From contig CALANV010000018.1 of assembly GCA_937926175.1 (NCBI GenBank), forward strand, positions 124,001 to 188,000: 64,000 nt of DNA, given 5' to 3'. Position 1 is the stretch's first letter, and every line of letters begins with the position of its first letter. The position numbers and the translations under genes are program-made. The DNA comes from an uncultured Rhodospirillales bacterium. Lineage in GTDB: Bacteria; Pseudomonadota; Alphaproteobacteria; CACIAM-22H2. Shown here piece after piece: positions 1-8,879 of this stretch. The notes under the pieces were generated by a model, which was not told the origin of the DNA, did no database searches, and saw only the letters and a list, made by a program, of their open reading frames with translations.

Positions 1-18
1 GGCGTGGGCAGATCGGCC

Positions 19-1050
19 ATGACGTTCACGGTCAGGGTCCGCCAGTTCGACGAGCCGCTTTTGGTCGGGATGGGCCAGACCATCCTCGCGGCGGCGCTCG
101 CCCGCGACCTGCCCTATCCGCACGGCTGCCGCTCCGGCAATTGCGGCGCCTGCAAGTCGGAGCTGCTGTCGGGCGAGGTCGAGATGTCGCCCTACTCCGC
201 GTTCGCGCTGACCGAGCAGGAGAAGGCGGGCGGCCTCATTCTCGCCTGCCGGGCCGTGCCGTGGTCCGACTGCGAGGTACGCTTCCTCGACGCCGACGAG
301 ACGGTGGCGCATCCTTCGCGCCGGCTGACATGCCGTGTCGTCGGACTGACGCAGGCGACGCACGACATCCGCATCGTCCGCCTCGAAATCGAATCCGGCG
401 GCCCGTTCGACTTCTCCGCGGGGCAGTACGCCAGCCTCGAATTTCCCGGCCTGCCGCCGCGCGACTATTCCATGGCCAACCGGCCGGACGAGCGGGTGCT
501 GGAATTCCATGTGCGGCTGACGCCCGGCGGGACGGTGTCGACCTACGTCGCCAGCGCGCTGAAGCCCGGCGACACAGTGAAGGTCACCGGACCCTACGGG
601 ACGTCGTATCTGCGCGAGAAGCACACGGGTCCGATCGTGGCGCTCGCCGGCGGGTCCGGCGTGGCGCCGATCAAGTCGATCGTCGAGACGGCGCTTGCGC
701 ATGGTCTGCGACAGCCGATCACGCTCTATTTCGGCGTCCGGGCCGAGCGCGACCTTTACCTCGAGGATCACTTCCGCGCGCTCGCGGCGCGCCATCCGAA
801 CCTGACCTTCATTCCCGTGCTGTCCGAACCCGACGGTCCGACCGCGCGGCGCACCGGATTTCTCGCCGATGCCGTGCGGCAGGATTTCCGGTCGCTCGAC
901 GGCGCGAAAGCGTATCTGGCCGGCCCGCCGGTCATGGTAGAGACCGCCGTGAAGGCGCTGACCGATCTCGGCGTGCGCCGGCAGGACTGCCATGCCGACG
1001 CGTTCTACACCGAGGCCGAGAAGACGGCGATGGCGGGAGGAACGACATGA
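19..1050 (+). CDS. 2Fe-2S ferredoxin / FAD-NAD(P)H oxidoreductase (oxygenase reductase component)
   Basis: This 343-residue protein probably passes electrons from NAD(P)H through FAD and a 2Fe-2S cluster to a partner oxygenase, most simply the di-iron protein encoded at 2008. An N-terminal plant-type ferredoxin domain (about residues 1-90) has the cluster cysteines C37, C42, C45 and C77. It is followed by an FAD-binding barrel with RDYS at 148-151 and an NAD-binding domain with AGGSGVAP at 210-217. The order matches PaaE/phenol-hydroxylase-reductase-type enzymes with an N-terminal ferredoxin. I chose the ATG at 19; an in-frame GTG at 4 is possible. The gene overlaps the next by 4 bp (ATGA), so it is co-translated with it. 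The operon may begin left of the window. Confidence 0.9.
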   Translation: MTFTVRVRQFDEPLLVGMGQTILAAALARDLPYPHGCRSGNCGACKSELLSGEVEMSPYSAFALTEQEKAGGLILACRAVPWSDCEVRFLDADETVAHPSRRLTCRVVGLTQATHDIRIVRLEIESGGPFDFSAGQYASLEFPGLPPRDYSMANRPDERVLEFHVRLTPGGTVSTYVASALKPGDTVKVTGPYGTSYLREKHTGPIVALAGGSGVAPIKSIVETALAHGLRQPITLYFGVRAERDLYLEDHFRALAARHPNLTFIPVLSEPDGPTARRTGFLADAVRQDFRSLDGAKAYLAGPPVMVETAVKALTDLGVRRQDCHADAFYTEAEKTAMAGGTT

Positions 1051-1991
1051 CGACCAAACTTCTCGAAGGGCGCGTCGCGCTCGTGACCGGTGCCGCCACC
1101 GGCATCGGCAAGGCGATCGTCACCGACCTGATCGCGCATGGAGCGAGCGTCGTGCTCGCCGATCCTGGCACGAGCATCAGCGGAACGGGGGCGGACCCCA
1201 AGCTGGTCGAAGCCGTCGCCGATGCGCTTGGTCCCCGCGCCGCCGCATTTCCGGACAGCATCGCCAGCCCCTCGGCGGCGACGGCGGCGGTGGCGCTCGC
1301 GACCAGGCGGTTCGGCGGCCTCGACATCGTCGTCAACAACGCCGCCATCCTGCGTGACGCATTCGTCTTCAAGCTCGATCCCGGCGACTGGCAGGCGGTC
1401 ATCCACACCAACCTGTCGGCGGCCGCGTTCGTCACCGCGGCGGCGACGCCGATCCTGCGCGACAACGCCAAGACGGGTCGCGGCGGCAGTCCTTACGGCT
1501 GGGGCCGCATCATCAACATCGTCTCCACCGCCGGCCTCTACGGCAACTACGGTCAGGCCGCCTATGCGAGCGCGAAGGCCGGTCTGGTCGCCCTCACCCG
1601 CGTGACCGCGCTGGACATGGCGCGATCCAACGTCACCGCCAACGCCGTGGCCCCGTTCGCGGCGACGCGCGTGACCGAGTCGATCAAGCCCGCCAACGAA
1701 GCCCAGACCAAGTACAAGGAACGGGCGATGAAGGTGGGCTCGCACCACGTCGCGACGTTCGTGACCTATCTGTGCACGCCGGCGGCGCAGAAGATCACCG
1801 GACAGCTGTTCGGCGTGCGCGGCCGCGAGGTGTTTCTGTTCTCGCAGCCGCGGCCGATCGCCCGCCTCGTCCGCACCGATGCCGACTGGACGCCGGAGAC
1901 GCTCGCCCCCGCGGTCGAGAGTGAATTCGCCGCCAAGTTCACCGAACTGTCGACCGATCTCGAAGCGTTCAACACCGAACCGGTCGTCTGA
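1047..1991 (+). CDS. Short-chain dehydrogenase/reductase (SDR)
   Basis: A 314-residue NAD(P)-dependent alcohol/hydroxyacyl dehydrogenase. The Rossmann nucleotide loop GAATGIG lies at 15-21 and NNAA at 97-100. The catalytic Ser is near 160, Tyr at 173 and Lys at 177 (YASAK). A C-terminal extension of about 60 residues beyond the usual 250-residue SDR core resembles the dehydrogenase part of peroxisomal multifunctional enzymes. It overlaps the reductase gene by 4 bp and lies 16 bp before the di-iron gene, so it probably oxidises a hydroxylated or dihydrodiol-like intermediate of the same pathway. The substrate cannot be read from sequence. Confidence 0.9.
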   Translation: MTTKLLEGRVALVTGAATGIGKAIVTDLIAHGASVVLADPGTSISGTGADPKLVEAVADALGPRAAAFPDSIASPSAATAAVALATRRFGGLDIVVNNAAILRDAFVFKLDPGDWQAVIHTNLSAAAFVTAAATPILRDNAKTGRGGSPYGWGRIINIVSTAGLYGNYGQAAYASAKAGLVALTRVTALDMARSNVTANAVAPFAATRVTESIKPANEAQTKYKERAMKVGSHHVATFVTYLCTPAAQKITGQLFGVRGREVFLFSQPRPIARLVRTDADWTPETLAPAVESEFAAKFTELSTDLEAFNTEPVV

Positions 1992-2007
1992 CAGGAAAGG
2001 AGCCCCG

Positions 2008-2724
2008 ATGTCCGCAACCGATCTGCAGGTCAAGACGGTCGACGAGCTGAAGGATTATCCGGCCGAGTACCGCACGGCGCTCGAAAAGATCGTGGTCAGC
2101 CACGCGATCAACGAGCTCTACGGCGCGCAGGTGTTCGACGAGCCGGCCGTCGCACTCGCCCCCACGCCCTATGCGAAGTGGCTCACCTGCCGCGTCGCCA
2201 TGGAGGAATACGGACACCACGTCCGCTTCTTCGAGCTGGGGCGCCAGATGGGCATTCCGGCCGAGCGCATGATTCCGGGACGGACCGAGAAGCGTCCGCT
2301 GTCGATCTTCGACTATCCGCTCGAGAGCTGGGAGGAGTTCGTCGCGATCAAGCTGCTGGGCGACCTTGCCGAGATTCTCCAGGTCGAGGACCTGCTGCAC
2401 TGTTCCTTCCATCCGCTGCGCAATCTCGCGCGCATGACCATGCCCGAGGAGAAGTTCCACGCCCAGTTCGGCATCGATTTCGGGCTAGAGCTCGTCAAGA
2501 CGCCCGAGGGCAAGGCACGTCTCCAGGCCGCCGTCGACAAGGTGTTCCCGGTCATGCCGGCCTTCTTCGGCCGGCCGAAATCGAAGAACAACGAAATGTT
2601 CCGCCGCTGGCGGATCAAGCTGCGCACCAACGAGGACATGCGCGACGACTACATGAACCGCGCGCGCGAGGCGGCCGGCAAGCTCGGCCTGACGCTGCCC
2701 GAGGTCACCCTCGAGGCGGCCTGA
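2008..2724 (+). CDS. PaaA/PaaC-family ferritin-like di-iron oxygenase component
   Basis: A 238-residue all-helical ferritin-like protein of the phenylacetyl-CoA oxygenase (PaaA/PaaC) group. A full di-iron ligand set can be proposed: E36, the pair E67-x-x-H70, E122 or E127, and the pair E148-x-x-H151. This suggests the catalytic PaaA-like rather than the metal-free PaaC-like type. Start ATG 2008 has a good upstream AGGAAAGGAG. It sits between an oxygenase reductase and a gentisate dioxygenase, so it is the likely ring-epoxidising or hydroxylating subunit. No PaaB, PaaC or PaaD partner is visible here; they are either absent or left of the window. The substrate, possibly an aryl-CoA, is inference. 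Confidence 0.8.
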   Translation: MSATDLQVKTVDELKDYPAEYRTALEKIVVSHAINELYGAQVFDEPAVALAPTPYAKWLTCRVAMEEYGHHVRFFELGRQMGIPAERMIPGRTEKRPLSIFDYPLESWEEFVAIKLLGDLAEILQVEDLLHCSFHPLRNLARMTMPEEKFHAQFGIDFGLELVKTPEGKARLQAAVDKVFPVMPAFFGRPKSKNNEMFRRWRIKLRTNEDMRDDYMNRAREAAGKLGLTLPEVTLEAA

Positions 2725-2836
2725 CGGCGATGCGGCGAAGCGCTCCGGCCCTGCCGGGCGGGCGCCCATTTGCTAGACTTGGCATTCCAGCATCGGATGC
2801 CGGGAGAAAACAGACAATGCCGGGAGGAAACGGACA

Positions 2837-3910
2837 ATGGATGTTCAGCCGAAGCAGACGCCAGAGCGTGCAGCCTATTACGCCAGGATCGGTGAACGCA
2901 ATCTGGCGCCGCTCTGGGAGGTGTTGCGCGGCCTGATCGTCAAGGAGCCACGCTCGTCCGCGCTGCCCGCGCACTGGCGCTATGACGAGATCCGGCCGTA
3001 CATCATGGAGGCCGGCCGCCTGATCACCGCCAAGGAGGCGGAGCGACGCGTGCTCGTGCTTGAGAACCCCGGCCTCAAGGGCCGTTCGCAGATCACCAAC
3101 TCGCTCTATGCCGGGCTGCAGCTGATCCTGCCGGGCGAAGTCGCGCCCGCGCACCGCCATACACAGTCGGCGCTGCGCTTCGTCATCGAGGGCAAGGGCG
3201 CCTACACCGCCGTCAACGGCGAGAAGACGATCATGTCGCCGGGCGACTTCGTCATCACGCCGTCATGGACATGGCACGACCACGGCAACGAGTCGGACGA
3301 GCCGATGGTCTGGATGGACGGGCTCGACATCCCGATGGTGGCCTTGTTCGACGCCACCTTCGCCGAAGGCTATCCGGACGACAGGCACCCGGTGACCCGG
3401 CCGGTGGGCGATGCGCTGGCCCGTTACGGTTCGGGCCTGATGCCGATCGGCTATGAAAGCCGCGGCCTGACCTCGCCCGTCTTCAACTATCCCTACGAGC
3501 GCACGCGCGAGGCGCTTGAGAAGATGCGCCGTGCCGAGGAGTGGGATCCCTGCCACGGCCTGAAGCTGCGCTACGTCAACCCGGTCGACGGGGGCTGGGC
3601 GATGCCGACCATCGGCACGTTCATGCAGCTTCTGCCCAAGGGCATGACGACGGTTCCCTACCGGTCGACCGACGGCACGGTGTTCTCGGTGATCGAAGGC
3701 TCGGGGCGCACGGTGATCACGGACCGTGACGGCGCCAAGATCACGTTCACCTGGGGTCCGCGCGACGTCTTCGTCGTGCCGAGCTGGCTGTGGCATCACC
3801 ACGAGGCCGATGACGATGCGGTCATGTTCAGCTTCTCGGACCGGCCGGCGCAAGAGAAACTGGGCCTGTGGCGTGAGATGCGGGGCAACGAACCCGGCAA
3901 GAGCGTATGA
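2837..3910 (+). CDS. Gentisate 1,2-dioxygenase-like bicupin
   Basis: A 357-residue two-cupin ring-cleaving dioxygenase. It should open gentisate, or a related hydroxylated aromatic acid such as 1-hydroxy-2-naphthoate or salicylate, to a pyruvyl diacid using Fe(II). In the first cupin the iron ligands H106, H108 and H147 are present (HRHTQ and WTWHDHG). The second cupin (about 250-345) has a WLWHHH motif, as is usual for this family. Length fits gentisate dioxygenases (about 350). It lies 112 bp after the di-iron gene and overlaps the next gene by 4 bp. Maleylpyruvate isomerase and fumarylpyruvate hydrolase, which would finish the pathway, are not in the window. Confidence 0.9.
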   Translation: MDVQPKQTPERAAYYARIGERNLAPLWEVLRGLIVKEPRSSALPAHWRYDEIRPYIMEAGRLITAKEAERRVLVLENPGLKGRSQITNSLYAGLQLILPGEVAPAHRHTQSALRFVIEGKGAYTAVNGEKTIMSPGDFVITPSWTWHDHGNESDEPMVWMDGLDIPMVALFDATFAEGYPDDRHPVTRPVGDALARYGSGLMPIGYESRGLTSPVFNYPYERTREALEKMRRAEEWDPCHGLKLRYVNPVDGGWAMPTIGTFMQLLPKGMTTVPYRSTDGTVFSVIEGSGRTVITDRDGAKITFTWGPRDVFVVPSWLWHHHEADDDAVMFSFSDRPAQEKLGLWREMRGNEPGKSV

Positions 3911-4485
3911 GCGCATGCGCAGGGCGCCCGGTCGTCGCTGTGGAGCCGCTCGCGCCGGTCTCGCGCTTCGCCGACTCGCTGCGCCGCGTCTCGTGGTTCG
4001 TCGCACTCGGCCAGGATCTCACGGACGACGAGCGGCATGAAGCCGCCGACTACGTCGCCGCGATCGGTTTTCCCGGAACGACGATTTCCGCCGTCGCCGA
4101 CTGGCGCGCCGCCGAAGCCACCACGCGCGACGACGCCTGGAACCGCGCGTGGTGGGACGCCGAAGAGCGCGCACGGCACCAGCTTCTCGACGCGGCGAAG
4201 CAGCGCCACGGCGAACACGCGGTCATGACCGCGCTGTCGCGCGTGATGCTCGAGGCCTCGGACGTGGTCATGGGGGCCGCGTCCGTTGCCGCCGCGCACA
4301 GCGGCGTGGCCGATCCCGCACTCGCGCGCGTCGCCGCCGGGGCTGCGGCCCAGGCCGCGTATCAGGCGGCACTGGCCCTCGCCGCCGGCACGGATGACAT
4401 GCACCCCTTCGCCATCAAGTTCCGCCTGTTCGCGGCGGGCCGCTGGCCGCTCGGCCTGGTCGGCAACGACTTTCGCATATTCTGA
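3907..4485 (+). CDS. Hypothetical protein in the gentisate dioxygenase operon
   Basis: I do not recognise this 192-residue protein. It starts with an ATGA overlap on the dioxygenase stop, so translation is coupled. It is Ala-rich and predicted mostly helical, has no signal peptide or obvious membrane segment, and ends in a distinctive segment (FAAGRWPLGLVGNDFRIF). That hydrophobic tail looks like a conserved family signature. Co-translation suggests a partner or stability factor for the dioxygenase, or a missing downstream enzyme of the ring-cleavage route. Function is unassigned. Confidence 0.7.
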   Translation: MSACAGRPVVAVEPLAPVSRFADSLRRVSWFVALGQDLTDDERHEAADYVAAIGFPGTTISAVADWRAAEATTRDDAWNRAWWDAEERARHQLLDAAKQRHGEHAVMTALSRVMLEASDVVMGAASVAAAHSGVADPALARVAAGAAAQAAYQAALALAAGTDDMHPFAIKFRLFAAGRWPLGLVGNDFRIF

Positions 4486-4593
4486 AGTTCTGAAGCGCGG
4501 ACGTCCGCTTGAAGACAGCACGACCTGACTTGTCGGTCGACATGCGCAAGCAAGCGCCAGTGGCGAACGGATGTCGGCGAACCGCGTGCGAAC

Positions 4594-5103
4594 TTATTTC
4601 GGCATCACGACCGTGAGATAAGGGGCCGTCGGTGTCTCTGATGCACCGACCATTACCGGCACCTGGTTGCGGATGGGCTCGAGACTCTTGAGGTATGACG
4701 CAAGAGCCTGAGCGTCGGCATCGGTCAGCTTGGCGTAGCTGTGATAGGGCATCACCGGCGCCAGCACGCGCCCGTCGGGCCGCACGCCCGTGCGCACCGC
4801 CTTGACGATGTCGGCCTCGCTCCACCGGCCCAGACCCGTCTCCGGATCGGGGGTGAGATTGGGCGGATAGAAGATGCCGAGTCCTGGAATCTGGAAGCCG
4901 ACCTCCGAACCCGCGAGATAGCGCTGCAGATCGGGCTTGCCGAGCAACGTGCCCGGCGTGTGGCATCCGGTGCAGTCCATGATGGCAGCAAGGTATTCGC
5001 CGCGCTGAACCCGATCCTGCGCCGGCACGGGTGTCGCCGTGGACAAGGTCGCCCCCAACAAGCCCAGCCCGATCACGGCCTTCATGACGATCGACGCGTG
5101 CAT
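4594..5103 (-). CDS. Class I c-type cytochrome, exported
   Basis: A 169-residue protein with an N-terminal Sec signal ending near AQD (about residue 29) and one haem c site, C44-T-G-C47-H48. A likely axial Met is M118 in PVMPYHSY. The fold resembles the mono-haem cytochromes that accept electrons from periplasmic dehydrogenases. Start ATG 5103 is supported by GGAGG 9 bases upstream; a longer reading frame to 5415 has no such site. It is convergent with the gentisate operon and divided from the Dpp operon by about 320 bp, so no partner dehydrogenase can be named. Confidence 0.85.
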   Translation of the reverse strand: MHASIVMKAVIGLGLLGATLSTATPVPAQDRVQRGEYLAAIMDCTGCHTPGTLLGKPDLQRYLAGSEVGFQIPGLGIFYPPNLTPDPETGLGRWSEADIVKAVRTGVRPDGRVLAPVMPYHSYAKLTDADAQALASYLKSLEPIRNQVPVMVGASETPTAPYLTVVMPK

Positions 5104-5421
5104 GGATATCAGCCTCCCTCTCCTCGCTTCATCGAAAATGGTCCGGTTCCAAGCCGGATTGCCCCCCAAGGCTCTTTCCAAAACGAGCCTATACTTTCGG
5201 AAATGTTCCCGGAAGGCTGAGGTTGAGACGATCGAACATACGTTGTCCCACGAGAGAAAGCCAATCACAACGGCGATCAAGAACAATCTCGCCCGCGTGC
5301 GGATCTCACGCGAGCAATTCGCCGTCAAAGACGGAGTGCGACGATCGCCGAGACGGGACGGCCGCGACATCGTCGTCGGAAAGCTCAAAAAGGCCGGCGT
5401 CCCCGCGCAACGCAACGATCA
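5104..5421. other. Gene-free interval upstream of the cytochrome c gene
   Basis: About 318 bp between the cytochrome start and the dppC stop. It must hold the cytochrome promoter and the 3' end of the Dpp transcript. Open frames here have no family resemblance, ribosome site or sensible length. A partially symmetric run near 5196-5216 (TTCGGAA and CCGGAA around ATGTTC) could be a protein-binding site, but I would not insist on it. Confidence 0.4.
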
Positions 5422-6312
5422 CTATCTGTGTCTCGGATCGAGCGCGTCGCGCAGTCCGTCGCCCAGCAGGTTGAACGAGAGGACGAGCAGGAAAATCGAC
5501 AGGCCCGGCCACACCGCCATCCACGGCGCGTTGTCGATGTAGTTCTTCGCCGTGTTCAGCATGCTGCCCCAGCTCGGCGCCGGCGGCTGCTGGCCCAGGC
5601 CCAGGAACGACAGGCTGGCCTCGGCGATGATCGCGGCGGCAATCGCGAGCGTCGCCTGCACCATCAACGGCGCCGCGATGTTCGGCAGGATGTGCCGGAA
5701 CGCGATGCGCAAGGGCGGATTGCCGATGGCGCGTGCGGCTTCGACATAGTCTTCGACCTTGGTCGACAGCACGAGCCCGCGCGTCAGGCGGATGAAGATC
5801 GGCGTCGCCGAGATGCCGATGGCGATCATCGCGTTGGTGAGGCTGGGCCCGAGGAACGCCGCGAGCGCGATCGCCAGAATGAGGAACGGGCAGGCGAGCA
5901 TGGCATCGGTGATGCGCGAGATGATCGCATCCGGCCACCGGCCGAGATAGCCCGCGAGCATGCCGATCGGCACGCCCAGGGACAGCGAAATGGATACCGA
6001 CACCACACCGGCCAGGAGCGAGGCGCGGGCACCCCAGATGACGCGGGACAGCACGTCCCGGCCGATCTCGTCGGTGCCGAAGAGATACGTTGCGCTCGGC
6101 GGCTTGCGCACGGCGGCCCAGCTGGTCTTCAGCGGATCGTGCGGTGCGATATAGGGCGCGAGAATCGCGACCGCGACGAAGAACACGATCACGGCGAGAC
6201 CGAACATCGCCCCGCGCCGGCGCACGAGGCGCCGGAGCGCGCGCCGGGTCGGGCTCAGCTCGCGGGGGGCGTCGGTCAGGACTTCGGCCGCGGCGGTCGC
6301 CATGCCGTTCAC
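5422..6312 (-). CDS. dppC: Dipeptide/oligopeptide-type ABC transporter permease (DppC-like)
   Basis: A 296-residue inner-membrane permease. It has a first membrane helix at about 37-60, then the periplasmic loop typical of DppC (FGTDEIGRDVLSRVIWGAR). Five further helices follow, with the EAA-type cytoplasmic loop around EAARAIGNPPLRIAFRHILPN. It is the last gene of the operon and overlaps dppB by 4 bp (GTGA), so I keep the GTG start at 6312; ATG 6303 is an alternative. With dppB it forms the membrane pore for peptides, glycosides or nickel chelates; the actual solute is unknown. Confidence 0.93.
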   Translation of the reverse strand: MNGMATAAAEVLTDAPRELSPTRRALRRLVRRRGAMFGLAVIVFFVAVAILAPYIAPHDPLKTSWAAVRKPPSATYLFGTDEIGRDVLSRVIWGARASLLAGVVSVSISLSLGVPIGMLAGYLGRWPDAIISRITDAMLACPFLILAIALAAFLGPSLTNAMIAIGISATPIFIRLTRGLVLSTKVEDYVEAARAIGNPPLRIAFRHILPNIAAPLMVQATLAIAAAIIAEASLSFLGLGQQPPAPSWGSMLNTAKNYIDNAPWMAVWPGLSIFLLVLSFNLLGDGLRDALDPRHR

Positions 6313-7250
6313 CCCCTGAGCCGCGGATTGACCAGGAAATACGCGAGGTCGGCGAGCAGGTTCAGCGTGATGTACGCCGTCGCCGTGAACAGTACCACGC
6401 CCTGGACCACGGCGTAGTCGCGATTGAATACTGCGTCAACGATGAGCTTGCCGAAGCCCGGGATGGTGAACACCTGTTCGGTCAGCACGGCGCCCGAAAG
6501 CAGCGTGCCGAACTCCAGCGCCCCCAGCGTGATGACGGGGACGAGCGCATTGCGCAGCGCATGCTTGAGGATGACGACGCGCTCGGCGAGGCCCTTGGCG
6601 CGCGCCGTACGCACGTAGTCGGCGCTCAAGACCTGCAGCATGGCGCTGCGGGTATGCCGCATCAGCACCGCGGCGATGGCGTTGCCCAGCACGAATGCGG
6701 GCATGATCATGGCGGCGAGATTGGCGCCGAGATCTTCCGTCGGCGGGACGTAGCCGGAGGCCGGTAGCCAGCCGAGCGACACCGAGAACAGCAGGATCAG
6801 CATGATCCCGAGCCAGAAGTTCGGCGTCGACAATCCCCACAGCGCGATCACGTTCGCGGCGTAGTCCCAGATCGTGTCCTTCTTGACCGCAGAGACGACG
6901 CCTGCGGTGACGCCGATCACGAGCGCGATGACGATCGCCATCGAGGCAAGCTGAATCGTCACCGGAAGCTTCTCGAGGATCAGGTCGAGCACCGGCCGCT
7001 GAATCCGCAGGGATTCGCCGAGATCGCCCTGCAGCACCCCGCCGACCCAGTAGAGATAGCGGACCGGCAGCGGCTCATCGAGGTGAAGCCTGGCCCGGAG
7101 ATAGGCGACGACGTCGGGATCGCGCTCCTCGCCGGCGAGGATGATGGCCGGATCGCCGGGCAGCAACTGCTGCAGCCCGAAGATCAGCATCGAGACGAAG
7201 ACCAGCGTCGGGATGATCGTGGCCAGACGCTGAACGAGATACGTGAACAT
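6309..7250 (-). CDS. dppB: Dipeptide/oligopeptide-type ABC transporter permease (DppB-like)
   Basis: A 313-residue inner-membrane permease beginning MFTYLVQRL, the usual start of DppB/OppB proteins. It has a large first periplasmic loop with the family signature LLPGDPA. The coupling loop (RTARAKGLAERVVILKHALRNALVPVIT) contacts the ATPases. I prefer ATG 7250 to in-frame starts upstream because it matches the family N-terminus. It is separated from the binding-protein gene by 63 bp containing a strong hairpin, and overlaps dppC. Confidence 0.93.
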   Translation of the reverse strand: MFTYLVQRLATIIPTLVFVSMLIFGLQQLLPGDPAIILAGEERDPDVVAYLRARLHLDEPLPVRYLYWVGGVLQGDLGESLRIQRPVLDLILEKLPVTIQLASMAIVIALVIGVTAGVVSAVKKDTIWDYAANVIALWGLSTPNFWLGIMLILLFSVSLGWLPASGYVPPTEDLGANLAAMIMPAFVLGNAIAAVLMRHTRSAMLQVLSADYVRTARAKGLAERVVILKHALRNALVPVITLGALEFGTLLSGAVLTEQVFTIPGFGKLIVDAVFNRDYAVVQGVVLFTATAYITLNLLADLAYFLVNPRLRG

Positions 7251-7267
7251 CGCAGCCGCCATCGCGG

Positions 7268-7298
7268 CCGGCGGCACGGCCCCGCCCCGTGCCGCCGG
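7268..7298 (-). promoter_or_regulatory. Intercistronic hairpin between dppA and dppB
   Basis: Perfect 12-bp inverted repeat (CCGGCGGCACGG and CCGTGCCGCCGG) around a 7-nt loop. It lies directly after the dppA stop and before the dppB start. There is no T-run, so a full intrinsic terminator is unlikely. The position suits mRNA 3'-end protection of dppA or partial termination. Confidence 0.7.
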
Positions 7299-7313
7299 AC
7301 CATCACGTTCGGA

Positions 7314-8822
7314 TCAGCTCATCTTCAGGCCCTGGACGCGAATCATCCCGTCGGGGACGGTGCGCAGGCCGCTGAGCTTGTTCGTGTACGCCCATAGCCA
7401 GTAGCGGTGATAGAGATAGATGATCGGGCGGTCCTTCGAGACCTGTGCGGCGACCTGCTCGTAGATCTTCTTCCGCGCCTCGACGTCGAGCGTCGTGCGT
7501 GCCTGATTGATGAGGGCGTCGACCTCAGGATTGGAATAGCCGGAATTGTTGAGCGGCGCGCCGGTATGCAGGAACGAATACAGGTTTCCGTCCGGGTCGG
7601 CGCGGCCGCTCCACGCCAGCACATAGGCCTCGAACTGGCCCTTGTCGGCGAGATTGAGCGACGTCGCGAACTCCGTCGACTGGATCTTGACGTCGAACCC
7701 GGCTTCCGCCGCCATGGCCTGGACGACCTGCGCGATCTTCTGCTGGTCGGTGTTGGTCGGCGTCATCAGCGTGAAGCTGGGGTTGGTGACACCCGCCTCC
7801 TTCAACAGCGCCTTGGCCTTCGCCACGTCCCGCTTCGGGATCGGGACGTTCTTCGCGTAGAACGGATTGCCGGGCGGCACCCATTGGTTCCCCGGCTGCG
7901 ATTCGCCCTCCATCACGACCTGGACGATCGCGTCGCGATCGAGCGACAGCTCGAACGCCTCGCGGACGCGCGGATCGCGCCCCAGCGGGTTCTTTTGCGC
8001 GAGCTCGCTCTTGTTCACGTTGATGGTGATGCCCTGATAGCCGAGCTCGACGATCTTCGAGATCTTGAAACGGCTGTCGGACCGGAGCCCCGGAATGTCG
8101 GACGCCGCGACGCGCTCGATGAAGTCGAGCTGGCCCGAGCGAAGATTGGCGAGGCGAACCGTCGCATCCGTGATCGGCACGTAGACGATCCGGTCGAAAT
8201 GGATCTCGTCCTTGTTCCAGTAATTCGCGTAGCGCTCAAGCGTGATGCGGTCCTGCGCGATGCGCTCGACGAACTTGAACGGACCCGAGCAGACCGGTGC
8301 CGCGCCGAAGTTCTGGCCGGCGGCCTGGGCCGCCTTGGGCGATACCATCATGCCGGCGCGGTCGGTCAGCATGGCGAGCAGCGGCGAGAACGGCGCCGAA
8401 AGATTGAGCCGGACGGTATATTCGTCGACGACGTCGACGCTCGTCACCGGCGCCAGCTCGCCCCGCCGGTTCGAGCCGGGCATCGTCTTGTGGCGCTCGA
8501 TGTTGAACTTGACGGCCTCGGCATTGAACTTTTCGCCGTCGTGAAAGGTCACGCCCTCGCGCAGCTTGATGAGCAGCGACTTGTTGTCGCCGGACCATTC
8601 ATAGGCGGTCGCAAGCTGCGGGACGATGTTCAGGTTCTCGTCGAGGTCGAACAGCTTGTCGCACAGCGCCGCGAAGACGATGCGCCCGACGAAGGTGCGC
8701 GCGAGCGTCGGATCGAGGATGTCGGGATCCTCGGCGAGCCCGATGCGGAGCGTCTGTGCCGACGCGGCACCCGCGGCCACCGCGATGGCCGCGGCGAGCA
8801 TCAATCCCTTGACCTTTCGCAT
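7314..8822 (-). CDS. dppA: ABC transporter periplasmic binding protein, family 5 (DppA/OppA-like)
   Basis: A 502-residue exported solute-binding protein. A Sec signal (about residues 1-22, cleavage after ASA) precedes the mature start QTLRIGLAEDPDILDP, which is characteristic of SBP family 5 (PF00496). The protein has the usual length and overall pattern of DppA/OppA/GsiB proteins. It captures the solute for the DppBC permease. It lies 57 bp after dppF and is followed by the hairpin at 7268-7298. Substrate specificity (dipeptide, glutathione, nickel chelate, opine) cannot be decided from sequence alone. Confidence 0.93.
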   Translation of the reverse strand: MRKVKGLMLAAAIAVAAGAASAQTLRIGLAEDPDILDPTLARTFVGRIVFAALCDKLFDLDENLNIVPQLATAYEWSGDNKSLLIKLREGVTFHDGEKFNAEAVKFNIERHKTMPGSNRRGELAPVTSVDVVDEYTVRLNLSAPFSPLLAMLTDRAGMMVSPKAAQAAGQNFGAAPVCSGPFKFVERIAQDRITLERYANYWNKDEIHFDRIVYVPITDATVRLANLRSGQLDFIERVAASDIPGLRSDSRFKISKIVELGYQGITINVNKSELAQKNPLGRDPRVREAFELSLDRDAIVQVVMEGESQPGNQWVPPGNPFYAKNVPIPKRDVAKAKALLKEAGVTNPSFTLMTPTNTDQQKIAQVVQAMAAEAGFDVKIQSTEFATSLNLADKGQFEAYVLAWSGRADPDGNLYSFLHTGAPLNNSGYSNPEVDALINQARTTLDVEARKKIYEQVAAQVSKDRPIIYLYHRYWLWAYTNKLSGLRTVPDGMIRVQGLKMS

Positions 8823-8879
8823 TCCTGATTCTCCCTGTTCAAGACGTCTCCGAATCCGATTTACCCGGATCCCGCCCGG

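Noticed and set aside
5223..5542. Possible small genes in the gap after the cytochrome c gene
   Set aside because: Short frames have no ribosome site and no recognisable domain, and the frame past 5422 is antisense to dppC.
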